Positions 15,543-23,823 of a stretch of 33,594 nucleotides of DNA are shown here, one piece after another. Below the pieces are notes generated by a model. It was not told the DNA's origin and made no database searches. It worked only from the letters and a program-made list of their open reading frames with translations. The translations under genes and the position numbers were made by a program. The DNA comes from Microcaldota archaeon. GTDB lineage: Archaea; Micrarchaeota; Micrarchaeia; Micrarchaeales; CABMGC01. The DNA lies in the NCBI GenBank assembly GCA_027366155.1, contig DAHXKV010000021.1, positions 1 through 33,594 of the forward strand, given 5' to 3'. Each line of letters starts with the position of its first letter. The stretch's first letter is position 1.

Positions 15543-16255
15543 TGGATTATTCAATAAAAGTAGACAACGCTGCAAAAGGCTCAGGAGAGATTGCACTTTC
15601 GCAGCGCTACGACCTCAACGTAAGCTACAAGGACCTCGGCGCAGTCTGCGACGCGGTGAGGTACATGATGGCCTCATCTGCTCTCGAGCTGCTCGAACGC
15701 GTGATCAGGATGGAGACGCCATTGCTCTTCAAGAGGCACAACAAGCACATGGGCTCAAGGCACGAACTTGGGGGCAAGAAGGGAAAATACCCTAGGAAGG
15801 CATCCGCGGAGGTTAGGCTTGCAATACTCAATGCCATGGCAAATGCCAAGAACAACGGGAATCTCGATGCCGAGAAGATGTACGTGATACATGCCGCAGC
15901 AAACAAGACGCAGATACTGAAGAGGAGCCCATCGAAAGGCTCGATAGCATGGGGCCGGGGCATGTACGGCAGGTCGGCAATAAACCACAGCGACCTTGAA
16001 TTTGCAAAGATCGAGATAGGCATAGCTTCCGGAGAATACGCGGGGCTCACCGAGAAGATGAAATACTTCATAAGGGTAAAGAACCGTGCCGCGCGCCCAG
16101 GCGCAAACCTCAAGCAGAAAGGCAAGGCTTCCCAGTCAAAACAGGACGAGGCAAAGCCTGCACACGCAAAAATCACTGTCCCAGCAGCGCACCACGCAGA
16201 GCACACTCAAAAAATCACGGCGAATTCAACTGCCGTCGCAAATAACAACAAATGA
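15539..16255 (+). CDS. rpl22: Large-subunit ribosomal protein uL22 with long tail
   Basis: A 238-residue protein. Residues 1-175 are archaeal uL22, with the exit-tunnel hairpin region around NKTQILKRSPSKGSIAWGRG. The remaining roughly 60 residues are a low-complexity tail rich in Lys, Ala, Gln, His and Asn (KQKGKASQSKQDEAKPAHAK, AAHHAEHTQK), beyond the usual archaeal length of about 155. The start is ATG 15539 or 15542. The tail is probably disordered; its role is unknown. Confidence 0.95.
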   Translation: MMDYSIKVDNAAKGSGEIALSQRYDLNVSYKDLGAVCDAVRYMMASSALELLERVIRMETPLLFKRHNKHMGSRHELGGKKGKYPRKASAEVRLAILNAMANAKNNGNLDAEKMYVIHAAANKTQILKRSPSKGSIAWGRGMYGRSAINHSDLEFAKIEIGIASGEYAGLTEKMKYFIRVKNRAARPGANLKQKGKASQSKQDEAKPAHAKITVPAAHHAEHTQKITANSTAVANNNK

Positions 16256-16264
16256 TATGATATA

Positions 16265-16909
16265 ATGGCTTCCGAAAGAAAATTCATAGAGGATCTGAAG
16301 GTAAAGTACAACATACTTAGGTTCATGGAGAGCTCGCTCTCACGGGCAGGGCTCTCGCGTGTTGAGATACAGAAAACCCCTGTAATAACGAGGATAACGC
16401 CATACGTCACAAATCCAGGGCGCGTAATAGGCAGGGGAGGGGAGACAATCGACGCGCTTACCGAAAGCATGAAGAAGAAATTCCATCTTGAAAACCCCCA
16501 GATAAGTGTTGCGGAGATAGAAAATCCCAAGCTGGAGCCGAGGCTTGTAGCCCGCCAGCTCGTAACCTCGCTTGAGCGCGGCATAAATCCCAGGCGGCTC
16601 ATACACACGGCAGCAAGGGAGATAATGGAGCAGGGAGCACTGGGCGTCGAGATAATAGCAAAGGGCAAGCTTGCCTCAAAAGGCGCCAGGGCAAAGAAGA
16701 TGAAAGTGAGACTGGGCTACCTACCAAAGTCAGGCTTCTCCGTAAGCCTGGTCCACGAGGCAAAAATAGCCGCATACCCTAAGTATGGGGCAATTGGCGT
16801 CACGGTGAGGATAGTTCCCCCGGGAACCAAGTTCCCAGACCGGGAAGTGACTGCAATAGCGCTGCCCAGGCAGATAGCCTCAGCAAGCATAAAATCGAAG
16901 AACTTCTGA
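16265..16909 (+). CDS. rps3: Small-subunit ribosomal protein uS3
   Basis: A 214-residue archaeal uS3. The N-terminal KH type II domain carries VIGRGGETIDALTE, which binds 16S rRNA at the mRNA entry. The C-terminal domain follows (GVEIIAKGKLASKGARAKKMKVRLGYLPKSG). Nine bases separate it from the uL22 stop and the Shine-Dalgarno is weak. Confidence 0.97.
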   Translation: MASERKFIEDLKVKYNILRFMESSLSRAGLSRVEIQKTPVITRITPYVTNPGRVIGRGGETIDALTESMKKKFHLENPQISVAEIENPKLEPRLVARQLVTSLERGINPRRLIHTAAREIMEQGALGVEIIAKGKLASKGARAKKMKVRLGYLPKSGFSVSLVHEAKIAAYPKYGAIGVTVRIVPPGTKFPDREVTAIALPRQIASASIKSKNF

Positions 16910-16926
16910 GGATCTCCCTATAACGC

Positions 16927-16936
16927 TTATATATCT
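16927..16936 (+). promoter_or_regulatory. TATA-like element inside the ribosomal operon
   Basis: CTTATATATC sits in the 46-nt gap between uS3 and uL29, the largest gap of the run, 24 nt before ATG 16956. It may be an internal promoter that raises uL29-eIF1 expression. A good Shine-Dalgarno (GGAAGGT) also lies before the same ATG. Confidence 0.45.
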
Positions 16937-16955
16937 GTCATTGGAAGGTAATACT

Positions 16956-17153
16956 ATGAAAATAAAAGAACTGAGGTCTATCTCAAGCGAAGCCCTTACG
17001 AGCAAGCTCTCTGAGCTAAGGCTCGACGCCGCAATAGAGCGCAGGAAGATAGCAACTACTGGAGTCGCAAGCAAGAAAGTGAAGATAAGGGAAATACGGC
17101 GTACCATAGCAAAGATACTTACCCTTCTCAACGAAAGAGGTGCCAAGGTATAA
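16956..17153 (+). CDS. rpl29: Large-subunit ribosomal protein uL29
   Basis: A 65-residue uL29: two helices (KELRSISSEALTSKLSELRLD and KKVKIREIRRTIAKILTLLNE). It lies next to uL23 at the tunnel exit. ATG 16956 is chosen over the upstream in-frame TTG 16941, because GGAAGGT sits 7 nt before the ATG and the extra five residues are not conserved. Its TAA overlaps the eIF1 start (TAATG). Confidence 0.95.
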   Translation: MKIKELRSISSEALTSKLSELRLDAAIERRKIATTGVASKKVKIREIRRTIAKILTLLNERGAKV

Positions 17154-17455
17154 TGCCTGATATATGCCCAAAATGCGGACTTCCAAAGGAACTCTGCGTA
17201 TGCGATGTTCTCAACAGGGAGACTAACCGGAGAATTAAGGTATATACCGAAAAGAAGAAATTCAAGAAGTACATGACTGTCGTTTCGGGGCTTGCAGGGG
17301 AGGAGATGGAGAAGACTGCCAAGGAGCTGAAGCATACGCTTGCCTGCGGCGGAACCTACAAGAACGGCATAATAGAGCTGCAGGGAGACCACAAGGAAGC
17401 AGTGAAGAAGGCCCTAATATCAATGGGCTATCCTGAAGAGAGCCTCGATGTCTAA
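17153..17455 (+). CDS. sui1: Translation initiation factor eIF1 (SUI1)
   Basis: A 100-residue archaeal eIF1. An N-terminal zinc knuckle (CPKCGLPKELCVC) precedes the SUI1 fold (YMTVVSGLAG, LKHTLACGGTYKNGIIELQGDHKEAVKKALISMGY). It helps select the start codon on the 30S subunit. It is the last gene of the ribosomal run; in most archaea Rpp29 and uS17 follow here, but this strand carries no gene until 19245. Confidence 0.96.
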   Translation: MPDICPKCGLPKELCVCDVLNRETNRRIKVYTEKKKFKKYMTVVSGLAGEEMEKTAKELKHTLACGGTYKNGIIELQGDHKEAVKKALISMGYPEESLDV

Positions 17456-17529
17456 AGAAGCATATTTCTGGACCTGCCTGCCACAAGGTCCTGCAAAAAT
17501 GATGGAAACCGCAGTCAGCTTCAGGGCGT

Positions 17530-18447
17530 TCATCCCTTCCTGTTCCTTATATCCTCGAATAACTTCTCTGTCCAATCCAAGCCGCTCTTCCTCAGGGAGT
17601 TTAACCAATCCCGCATCATCGTTTTTCCATACTCGGTCAGGTTTCTTTCCATCACGTCTATTTCCATCATCTCGAAAACCAGCAACCTGGCTACCGATTC
17701 CTCGAAACTGCTTTTTGGCGCAATCCCCTTCTTGATCTCTATTATTTTCTTTCTTATGTCCATTACGAATGTCCTCTTACTTGTACCACTATCTACGGAG
17801 TCGACGATCATTATGGGGTTGTTCCTGCCTATACTGGCGCTTATTGTCTGGGGGTTTCCATATTCTGTTGCAAGCACCAAGCTCGGCATGCCGTTCCCGA
17901 AAAGGCCCATGTGCTTCAGGTTATTTGCCATGTGCCTCTCTTCCAAGACCAATGCATATTCAAATATCTCCATTCCTTCTGCCATCTTTTTCACTGCAGC
18001 GTCAAATCGGCGCTCGGCTTTTGCCGCTTCAATCAGTTTTCCTGCCTCTGAACGCTTAGCCTCACGGGTACGGTATAACTCCTTTGTCCAACCTTCCCAT
18101 CCTATTCCCACTGGTGAGACCTCAACGTCGCGCTCAGAGAAAGAAGCCAGACTATCCAAAAGAATCTTTTCATGTTCTTCCAGGGTTCTGCCTGGTGCCT
18201 CCCGATCCCTCAGCATGCGCCGATATTCGGAGGTGTTTGGATATGTGCCAAGTCCAATGGCGAACAGGCCCTCCTTATTCATCAATCTATTTGCAATATA
18301 AAGAAATCTCTCGGTGCCTTTCTTGCTTTCGTCATATCCTACTATGTATAGTTCTACTGGATATTCTGCGCCCTTACTCCTTCTAGATGCTGCAGCGTTA
18401 TTTGCAAGGCTGTCAAGTTTTCGTATCTCCCTATCTCTCCAGGTCAT
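17530..18447 (-). CDS. Hypothetical protein, 305 residues
   Basis: I do not recognise the family. The protein is soluble and highly charged, with no signal or membrane segment. Residues 30-60 look like a Rossmann-type strand-helix (ELYIVGYDESKKGTERFLYI). The motif VLEERHMANNL (about 165-175) faintly recalls TraB-type proteins, too little to assign. The C-terminal third is helical. It converges on eIF1 with 74 nt between. An AT-rich stretch (about 18469-18484) upstream of ATG 18447 fits a leaderless promoter. It lies where the second half of the ribosomal operon would normally start. Confidence 0.7.
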   Translation of the reverse strand: MTWRDREIRKLDSLANNAAASRRSKGAEYPVELYIVGYDESKKGTERFLYIANRLMNKEGLFAIGLGTYPNTSEYRRMLRDREAPGRTLEEHEKILLDSLASFSERDVEVSPVGIGWEGWTKELYRTREAKRSEAGKLIEAAKAERRFDAAVKKMAEGMEIFEYALVLEERHMANNLKHMGLFGNGMPSLVLATEYGNPQTISASIGRNNPIMIVDSVDSGTSKRTFVMDIRKKIIEIKKGIAPKSSFEESVARLLVFEMMEIDVMERNLTEYGKTMMRDWLNSLRKSGLDWTEKLFEDIRNRKG

Positions 18448-18513
18448 TTTATCAATAAAACATTGGATTTATGATATATTAATATGCCGCCCAGAGAACC
18501 CGGGAATATGTTC

Positions 18514-19191
18514 TTATGTTCCTGCCCTGCCTGACGCAGCGCTGCTTGGGCATATGTCCTTCAGGACGCACCTTCCGCACTCCTTCGCCCTTGCCCTGCA
18601 AGTATCCTTCCCAAGGGCTATGAGCATATTGGAAGCAGTGCCCCACTCCTTTCTGGGTATTATTCTCATCAAATCCTCCTCTATCAAAGCTGGGCTGTCA
18701 TGTTTCGTAAGCCCAAGCCTCCTCGAGACCGTAATGCAGTGGGTGTCTATGGCTATACCCTCGTTTATCCCGAATCCCTCATTAAGTATCACATTTGCCA
18801 CTTTCCTGCCTACTCCCGGAAGCTCCATAAGCCCCTCCAAGCTCTTCGGCACCCTGCCTCCCGGCGATCTGGTTATCATCCTGGAAGAAAGGATAAGGTT
18901 TCTTACCTTTGTCTTGTAATAGTTAATTCCCTTCAGGTACCTGCCTACCCTCCTCGGATCCGAATCCGCATAATCCTGAAAGCTCCTGAATTTTGAGAAA
19001 AGCATCTCCGTGCTCTTGTTTACCTGTTTGTCTGTGCACTGCGGCGAGAGAAAGACAGAGACAAAGAGTTCTGTGATGTTCCTGTGCTCGAGCTCTGTAT
19101 GCAATCTGTCTGGATACTGCTTCCTGAGCATTCCTAATACAGTGCCAGCAAACCTCTGCCTTTTCAAGCGCACTGCCTCCCTCTCTTTCAT
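18514..19191 (-). CDS. nth: Endonuclease III (DNA glycosylase/AP lyase)
   Basis: A 225-residue base-excision repair enzyme that removes oxidised pyrimidines and cuts the resulting abasic site. The helix-hairpin-helix LPGVGRK (124-130) ends in the catalytic Lys130. Asp149 (IDTH) is the catalytic aspartate. Cys198, 205, 208 and 214 form the C-x6-C-x2-C-x5-C [4Fe-4S] cluster. LSPQCTDKQVN is also standard. It is divergent from the phosphodiesterase gene, sharing the TATA region at 19215-19229. Confidence 0.96.
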   Translation of the reverse strand: MKEREAVRLKRQRFAGTVLGMLRKQYPDRLHTELEHRNITELFVSVFLSPQCTDKQVNKSTEMLFSKFRSFQDYADSDPRRVGRYLKGINYYKTKVRNLILSSRMITRSPGGRVPKSLEGLMELPGVGRKVANVILNEGFGINEGIAIDTHCITVSRRLGLTKHDSPALIEEDLMRIIPRKEWGTASNMLIALGKDTCRARAKECGRCVLKDICPSSAASGRAGT

Positions 19192-19214
19192 AGCCTCTTA
19201 TCTTGGCTGGAAAA

Positions 19215-19229
19215 GGCTAAATAAAAGCC
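19215..19229. promoter_or_regulatory. Shared central TATA of nth and the phosphodiesterase gene
   Basis: GGCTAAATAAAAGCC is a partial palindrome that reads TATA-like on both strands. Its centre is 31 nt from the nth ATG and 32 nt from ATG 19254 of the plus-strand gene. The layout resembles 8195-8205. Confidence 0.45.
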
Positions 19230-19244
19230 CCTTACAACAAATAC

Positions 19245-20714
19245 GTGCATGAAATGAAAACCCTATATCTGATAGGCATCGATGCCGCGCCCCTCTGGCT
19301 TATAAAAAAATTCTCTACTGAAAAGGGGATGGAAGGCTTCATGAAACTCATAAAAAACGGCAATCTTGTAGAGATGGAATCCACCCTGCCCCCGATGACA
19401 GGCGCAGCATGGCCTACGATATACACGGGCCTGCCCCCAGGGAAGCATGGGGTGCCTGATTTTTTCGCAATGCAGAAGGACTATGTCCCAGAGCTGGTAT
19501 ACTACGACTCCTCAAGGGAACCGCCATTCTGGGCAAAGCTTGCAGAAAAGGGCTACTCTTCATTGGTAATAACTCCTGCGACTGACATAACGCTTCCAGA
19601 TTACCCTGGAGTGGACATGATAACCGGGTTTCCACTGAAGGCCAAGTCAAACACCCCCCTCCTACAGTCGCTGATGAAGAAGCATTCTTTCTACGGAGAA
19701 CCGGATGTCGAAAAGGAGATGAAAAGCGGAAGCATGTCCGAAAAGGAAGGAGGACTGCACTTTCTGAAAAGCACAGCAGCCCGTGCGGAGATAGCTAAAG
19801 AGGCCATGCAGTCGAAGGAATACAATCTTGTTTATGTGTGCTTCACCGAGACCGATAGGCTTCAGCATTTCGTGCTTAACAAAAGCAACATGGCAGAATA
19901 CCTCCTTCCAATCTACCAGGAGATAGGGAAGTACACGAACTACGTAATGGAAAAGGCGACCACAGAGGGCGGAAGCGTGATGATCGTCTCTGACCACGGC
20001 GCCCAGCCCATAAAGAAAAAGTTCCTTATCAACAACTGGATGATATCTGAAGGATTCGCATTCCTCAAAGGAGGCGTTGCGCCTGCCGGCTCAGGCGACA
20101 ATAACTCCTATGCGACGGGAGGTCTCCGCGAAAAGCTCATCAAGACAAGGATGCGGAAGGTATACGACAGCCTTCCGCACGGGGCCAAAAGCCTCGTATC
20201 GAGATCGGTGGGCATGATGCTCCCTTCTTCAAAAGGCGGCAAGTTCACTCGAATTCACCTCTTCGATTTCGATATGGAAAAGACCCTTGCATTTGCTGCA
20301 ATATCCAACATAAACGTCTCAACAATCTGGATAAACGACTCACGTTTCGTAAATGGGCATGTGGGGAGCAAGGAAAAGGCAGCACTGATAAAGGAAATAA
20401 AAAGCAGGATGCTGCGCCTCAAGGATCCCTCCGGAAAGCAGTTAATACTGAATATCTATGACGGCAGGAAATACTATGGAAACACGCGGAAGTTTATCCC
20501 TCCGGACATCCTTGCCGAAATACGCCCTGGATACATGATGGACATTTTTTATTACTCTGGTGAAACCATGTTCATGGATCCGGAACCGCCGAAACGCGGG
20601 GACCACACAAGATACGGTATATTTGGGACTTATCCTGAAGCGCCGCTTACAAAATCCGGAAAATTCAAGATAACTGAGGTCTATCGTGCGGTCCTCTCGC
20701 ATTATGGTAAGTGA
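19245..20714 (+). CDS. Alkaline-phosphatase-superfamily phosphodiesterase
   Basis: A 489-residue protein of the type I phosphodiesterase/nucleotide pyrophosphatase group. Metal-site motifs are visible: GIDAAP (first Asp), the nucleophile region MTGAAWPTIYTGLPPGKHGV, TETDRLQH, and SDHG. There is no signal peptide, so it probably acts in the cytoplasm or at the inner membrane face. The substrate is unknown; members act on nucleotide sugars, phosphonates and lipid heads. The start is GTG 19245 or ATG 19254 (MKTLYLIGID); the latter fits the shared TATA better. Its 3' end overlaps the glycosyltransferase gene by 13 nt, tail to tail. Confidence 0.85.
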   Translation: MHEMKTLYLIGIDAAPLWLIKKFSTEKGMEGFMKLIKNGNLVEMESTLPPMTGAAWPTIYTGLPPGKHGVPDFFAMQKDYVPELVYYDSSREPPFWAKLAEKGYSSLVITPATDITLPDYPGVDMITGFPLKAKSNTPLLQSLMKKHSFYGEPDVEKEMKSGSMSEKEGGLHFLKSTAARAEIAKEAMQSKEYNLVYVCFTETDRLQHFVLNKSNMAEYLLPIYQEIGKYTNYVMEKATTEGGSVMIVSDHGAQPIKKKFLINNWMISEGFAFLKGGVAPAGSGDNNSYATGGLREKLIKTRMRKVYDSLPHGAKSLVSRSVGMMLPSSKGGKFTRIHLFDFDMEKTLAFAAISNINVSTIWINDSRFVNGHVGSKEKAALIKEIKSRMLRLKDPSGKQLILNIYDGRKYYGNTRKFIPPDILAEIRPGYMMDIFYYSGETMFMDPEPPKRGDHTRYGIFGTYPEAPLTKSGKFKITEVYRAVLSHYGK

Positions 20715-21787
20715 CTGCCGCTCACCAGCCTTTCATATTTGCGCATGCTTGACTCCATACTGAATCTATGCGAAAGCCTAAGCGCATTTTTTCCCATCCT
20801 TTTTCTCATCTCCGAATCAAAATACAGCATGCCAAACTCCCCGGCAAAGCTGTCCAGATCGCCGTACCTGTAAATGAGGCCGTTTATCCTGTTTTCGACC
20901 AAACTTTTCTTCGGCCTGATTCCGAGCAGCGTATTGTTGCGTTCGTTTATGAGCAAGGGCAGTCCGCATGCCATTGCCTCGACAAACGTACCTGCCATCC
21001 CTTCCCACTCCGAAGACGAGACAAAGAAGGCGGAGTCATTATACAACCTGATAAGCTCATCCCTGCTTACAAAGCTGTGGAATGATATGTTCTTTCCAAG
21101 CCCCAGCCTCATGGAAAGTGATTTGCATGACTGCTCGTCAGGTCCACTTCCAACTATCCTGAGCAGAGTCTTGCCGGAAAGCCTCGGATTCCTATCAACA
21201 AATTCCCTAATTCCCTCGATCAAAAACCTTACCTTCTTCTGGCGCTCATCAAGTCTGCCTACATATATTGCATTTCCCAAGTTCCTGCCTTTCATCTTCC
21301 TGAAATCCGGCGAGTACCAGTTACTTATTGCAACTACTCTGGTCGCACCTGAGAAAAACCTGCGGGCGGCTTCCTCCTGATCTGCCGTAATTGCAACGTA
21401 TATGTCGAGCCATTTCCTCATCTCCCTTGCAAGTAGCTCCCTGGCAATCATCTTCGGCAGAACCCTCCTTACTCCTGCCTTCTTTGAATTGATTATCACG
21501 TTTCCCCTGTCTGTGTAAATGAACCTTGTATGAGAAGCGGGCCGCAAGAGACTTCTTACTACGGGAACATCCCTTATGGAGTTCATGAAGACAGCGTCGT
21601 AGAGGCCAGGGGAGAGGCCTGAGACCTCGACTGGCTTAACTTTATTGTCCAGTTTGGAGAAGTCCCCGAAGAGGTCAACAGCGTACCCCCTGTTCTTAAA
21701 GTAAATATAAGTATCATACGCAGTCTTGGCCGCTCCTCCAAAAGTCCTAAAAGAGCCCGCATCCATTATGAGCAGTTTACCTTTCAT
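20702..21787 (-). CDS. Glycosyltransferase family 4
   Basis: A 361-residue GT-B enzyme. The N-terminal domain begins LLIMDAGSFRTFGGAAKTAYD. The C-terminal domain has the GT4 donor-site block: AIYVGRLDERQKKVRFLIEG, LRIVGSGPD, SFVSRDELIRLYNDS and the EX7E motif in EWEGMAGTFVEAMACGLP. It transfers a sugar from a nucleotide-activated donor, probably during glycan or glycolipid assembly at the inner membrane face. It follows cysN by 10 nt with a GGAGGG Shine-Dalgarno, so it belongs to the RHH-X-cysD-cysN operon. Confidence 0.9.
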   Translation of the reverse strand: MKGKLLIMDAGSFRTFGGAAKTAYDTYIYFKNRGYAVDLFGDFSKLDNKVKPVEVSGLSPGLYDAVFMNSIRDVPVVRSLLRPASHTRFIYTDRGNVIINSKKAGVRRVLPKMIARELLAREMRKWLDIYVAITADQEEAARRFFSGATRVVAISNWYSPDFRKMKGRNLGNAIYVGRLDERQKKVRFLIEGIREFVDRNPRLSGKTLLRIVGSGPDEQSCKSLSMRLGLGKNISFHSFVSRDELIRLYNDSAFFVSSSEWEGMAGTFVEAMACGLPLLINERNNTLLGIRPKKSLVENRINGLIYRYGDLDSFAGEFGMLYFDSEMRKRMGKNALRLSHRFSMESSMRKYERLVSGSHLP

Positions 21788-21797
21788 GACCCTCCCC

Positions 21798-23018
21798 TCA
21801 CCCGGTAACTATACCTATCCCGGAGAACTCCTTTCCTGAATAAAATACGAATCTTCCTATCTCGGGAGTCCTCTCGAACAAATCCACTGCAACCTTCTCC
21901 TCGAGTATCAACTCCACATGGCCAGCATTCAGCGGCTTTATTCTGTCAGAAGGAACGCACTCTCCTGTACTGACGTCTACTTCGTCCTTCACCGAAACCT
22001 TCCTGCACCTCACCCGAATCCCATTTATCCTTATGGAGGCATCCTTGTTAAGACCCGTTGTATTGAGGAGCAGCGCGTTTATCTTACTGGAAGAGACACA
22101 AGCCGTATCAGAATCAGAAGCGACGGAGCCCTTGATGTCTGGCCCGACTGGTGAATCCAGCTCAAGGGTTACCACATCGCCCCTCCCTGCTATTTTCTTG
22201 CTCCTTCCGCTGACTAAGAGCCCCGCAACCTTTGCCCGTTTCCCAGAAGGAAAGATTGTTATCCTGCTCCCCCTGGTCAAGCTTCCAGAGACGACCCTTC
22301 CGAATACGGCTGTATTACTGTCTTCCGAAACCCCCTGGATCTGTATTATGGTGTTTCTGCCTGTAGGGCGTGCTGCGAGTCTAGCCACACCTGCAAGGAC
22401 CTCAATTAGGCATCTTCCTCTGTACCATCCCATTGCCTTTGATGGCCTGACTAGGTTCTCTGCGTTGTATGCAGATATGGGCACAAACCTGACATTCTCG
22501 CTAGGGAACCCTATCCTGGCAAGATACCTGCCTACCCCGTCAGAGACCTCCTCAAAAGCCTCCCGGCTGTATCCTACGGCATCAAGCTTGTTTACGGCGA
22601 CAACAAGCTTGCGTATACCAAGCATCTTTGCAACAAACAGGTGCCTCTTTGTCTGGCTTGTTATCCCTTCCCCCTGCTTAACTGAGACAAGAAGCAATGC
22701 AAAATCTGCATACGAGGCACCGCTCAGCATGTTCTTGATTAGTTCCTCATGGCCAGGAACGTCGATGAACTCAAAGCCTGCCTCCTTGTATCTAACCTGG
22801 GCACGCGTTGTGTCAATAGTCATCTCATTGAGCCGTTCTTCCTCAAAACTGTCGAGTATGTATCCGGGCTCAAATCTCCTCCCAAGCTTCCTGCTCGTCC
22901 TCTTAGCATCATCTATCCTCTGCTCAGAGACAGATCCGGTCTCGATAAGCAGGCTGCCTATCAACGTTGACTTGCCATGATCTTTGTTTCCCAGCACTGT
23001 TACCCTGTTCACTATCAC
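21798..23018 (-). CDS. cysN: Sulfate adenylyltransferase large (GTPase) subunit, CysN-like
   Basis: A 406-residue translation-factor-type GTPase. G1 is GNKDHGKST, then EEERLNEMTID (switch I region), G3 DVPGHE, G4 NKLD and G5 SAYNAEN, followed by two beta-barrel domains. Sequence alone would also allow an EF1A relative. The adjacent cysD, 4 nt upstream, makes CysN the better call: it couples GTP hydrolysis to APS formation from ATP and sulfate. It is shorter than E. coli CysN and has no fused APS kinase domain. The start is GTG 23018, with GTG 23012 as an alternative. Confidence 0.8.
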   Translation of the reverse strand: MIVNRVTVLGNKDHGKSTLIGSLLIETGSVSEQRIDDAKRTSRKLGRRFEPGYILDSFEEERLNEMTIDTTRAQVRYKEAGFEFIDVPGHEELIKNMLSGASYADFALLLVSVKQGEGITSQTKRHLFVAKMLGIRKLVVAVNKLDAVGYSREAFEEVSDGVGRYLARIGFPSENVRFVPISAYNAENLVRPSKAMGWYRGRCLIEVLAGVARLAARPTGRNTIIQIQGVSEDSNTAVFGRVVSGSLTRGSRITIFPSGKRAKVAGLLVSGRSKKIAGRGDVVTLELDSPVGPDIKGSVASDSDTACVSSSKINALLLNTTGLNKDASIRINGIRVRCRKVSVKDEVDVSTGECVPSDRIKPLNAGHVELILEEKVAVDLFERTPEIGRFVFYSGKEFSGIGIVTG

Positions 23019-23022
23019 AGAA

Positions 23023-23823
23023 TCACATATATCCTAGCGCTCTGAGCTTCTCCATGACAAACGCCTTTTCCTTGTCCTGGTCCCTGCCCTGCCTCTCCTC
23101 TATCTTGGTCTTCTCGAGTTCTCTTATTATGTGGTTTATGTCGGCTGCGCCAGACTTTACTGGCGTTGTGCAGTGGGTGCACCCCAGGCTTCTATACCTG
23201 TATCCGTCCCTTGAGAAGTAAAGCGGATTCATCGGCACTTTCTCCCTCTTTATGTAGTTCCAGATATCTACCTCATTCCAGTCCAGGAGAGGATGAACTC
23301 TCACATGGCCGTCAGCTTCCTTCTCCGAAGAGTAATCTCCCCAAATCTCGGCCACCTGGTTTTTGTAATTCCACTTGAAGTTCTTGTCCCTGGGGCTGAA
23401 AACCCTTTCCTTGGCCCGTATTCCGTGTTCGTCCCTCCGTATTGAAACTATGAGTGCATCGAATCCGTATCTATCAAGCACCTTCCTGAGGGCGACCGTT
23501 TTATTTGCTCCGCAGCAAGCAAACCCAGACATCTCCGGCTTTATCTCACTCTTTTCGACTATTAAGTCCAGGTTCCATTTCTTCGCAAGCCTTTCCCTGA
23601 ACTCGTACGTTTCAGGAAAGTCAATCCCATTGTCTATATGTATCACGGGAAAAGGGACCTTCCCGTGGAATGCCTGCCTTGCCAGTGCCAGCATAGTAGT
23701 GCTGTCTTTCCCCATGCTCCAGAGGGCAGCGACCTTCTTGAAATTGGATTTCGCCTCCCTCATCACGTATATGCTTCTCTCTTCAAGCTTATTCAGGTCC
23801 TGCTTTATCATCCTATCATCCAT
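23023..23823 (-). CDS. cysD: Sulfate adenylyltransferase small subunit, CysD-like
   Basis: A 266-residue PP-loop ATP pyrophosphatase. The PP-loop is SMGKDST; IRRDEHGIRAKERVFSPRD and SLGCTHCTTPV are typical of the CysD branch. The last residues, EKLRALGYM, replace the usual CysD ending and closely match the tail of the RHH protein of the same operon. With CysN it should form adenylylsulfate. APS kinase and APS reductase are not in the window. ATG 23823 overlaps the previous gene by 8 nt. Confidence 0.82.
   Translation of the reverse strand: MDDRMIKQDLNKLEERSIYVMREAKSNFKKVAALWSMGKDSTTMLALARQAFHGKVPFPVIHIDNGIDFPETYEFRERLAKKWNLDLIVEKSEIKPEMSGFACCGANKTVALRKVLDRYGFDALIVSIRRDEHGIRAKERVFSPRDKNFKWNYKNQVAEIWGDYSSEKEADGHVRVHPLLDWNEVDIWNYIKREKVPMNPLYFSRDGYRYRSLGCTHCTTPVKSGAADINHIIRELEKTKIEERQGRDQDKEKAFVMEKLRALGYM

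Noticed and set aside
16941-16955. TTG start for uL29
   Set aside because: The TTG overlaps the Shine-Dalgarno of the better-placed ATG 16956 and adds five non-conserved residues.
22033-22980. 315-residue plus-strand frame opposite cysN
   Set aside because: Antisense to a GTPase with all G motifs intact. Its length comes from codon bias on the coding strand.
21798-23018. Elongation factor 1-alpha
   Set aside because: Adjacent CysD and the divergent switch I and barrel sequences favour CysN.
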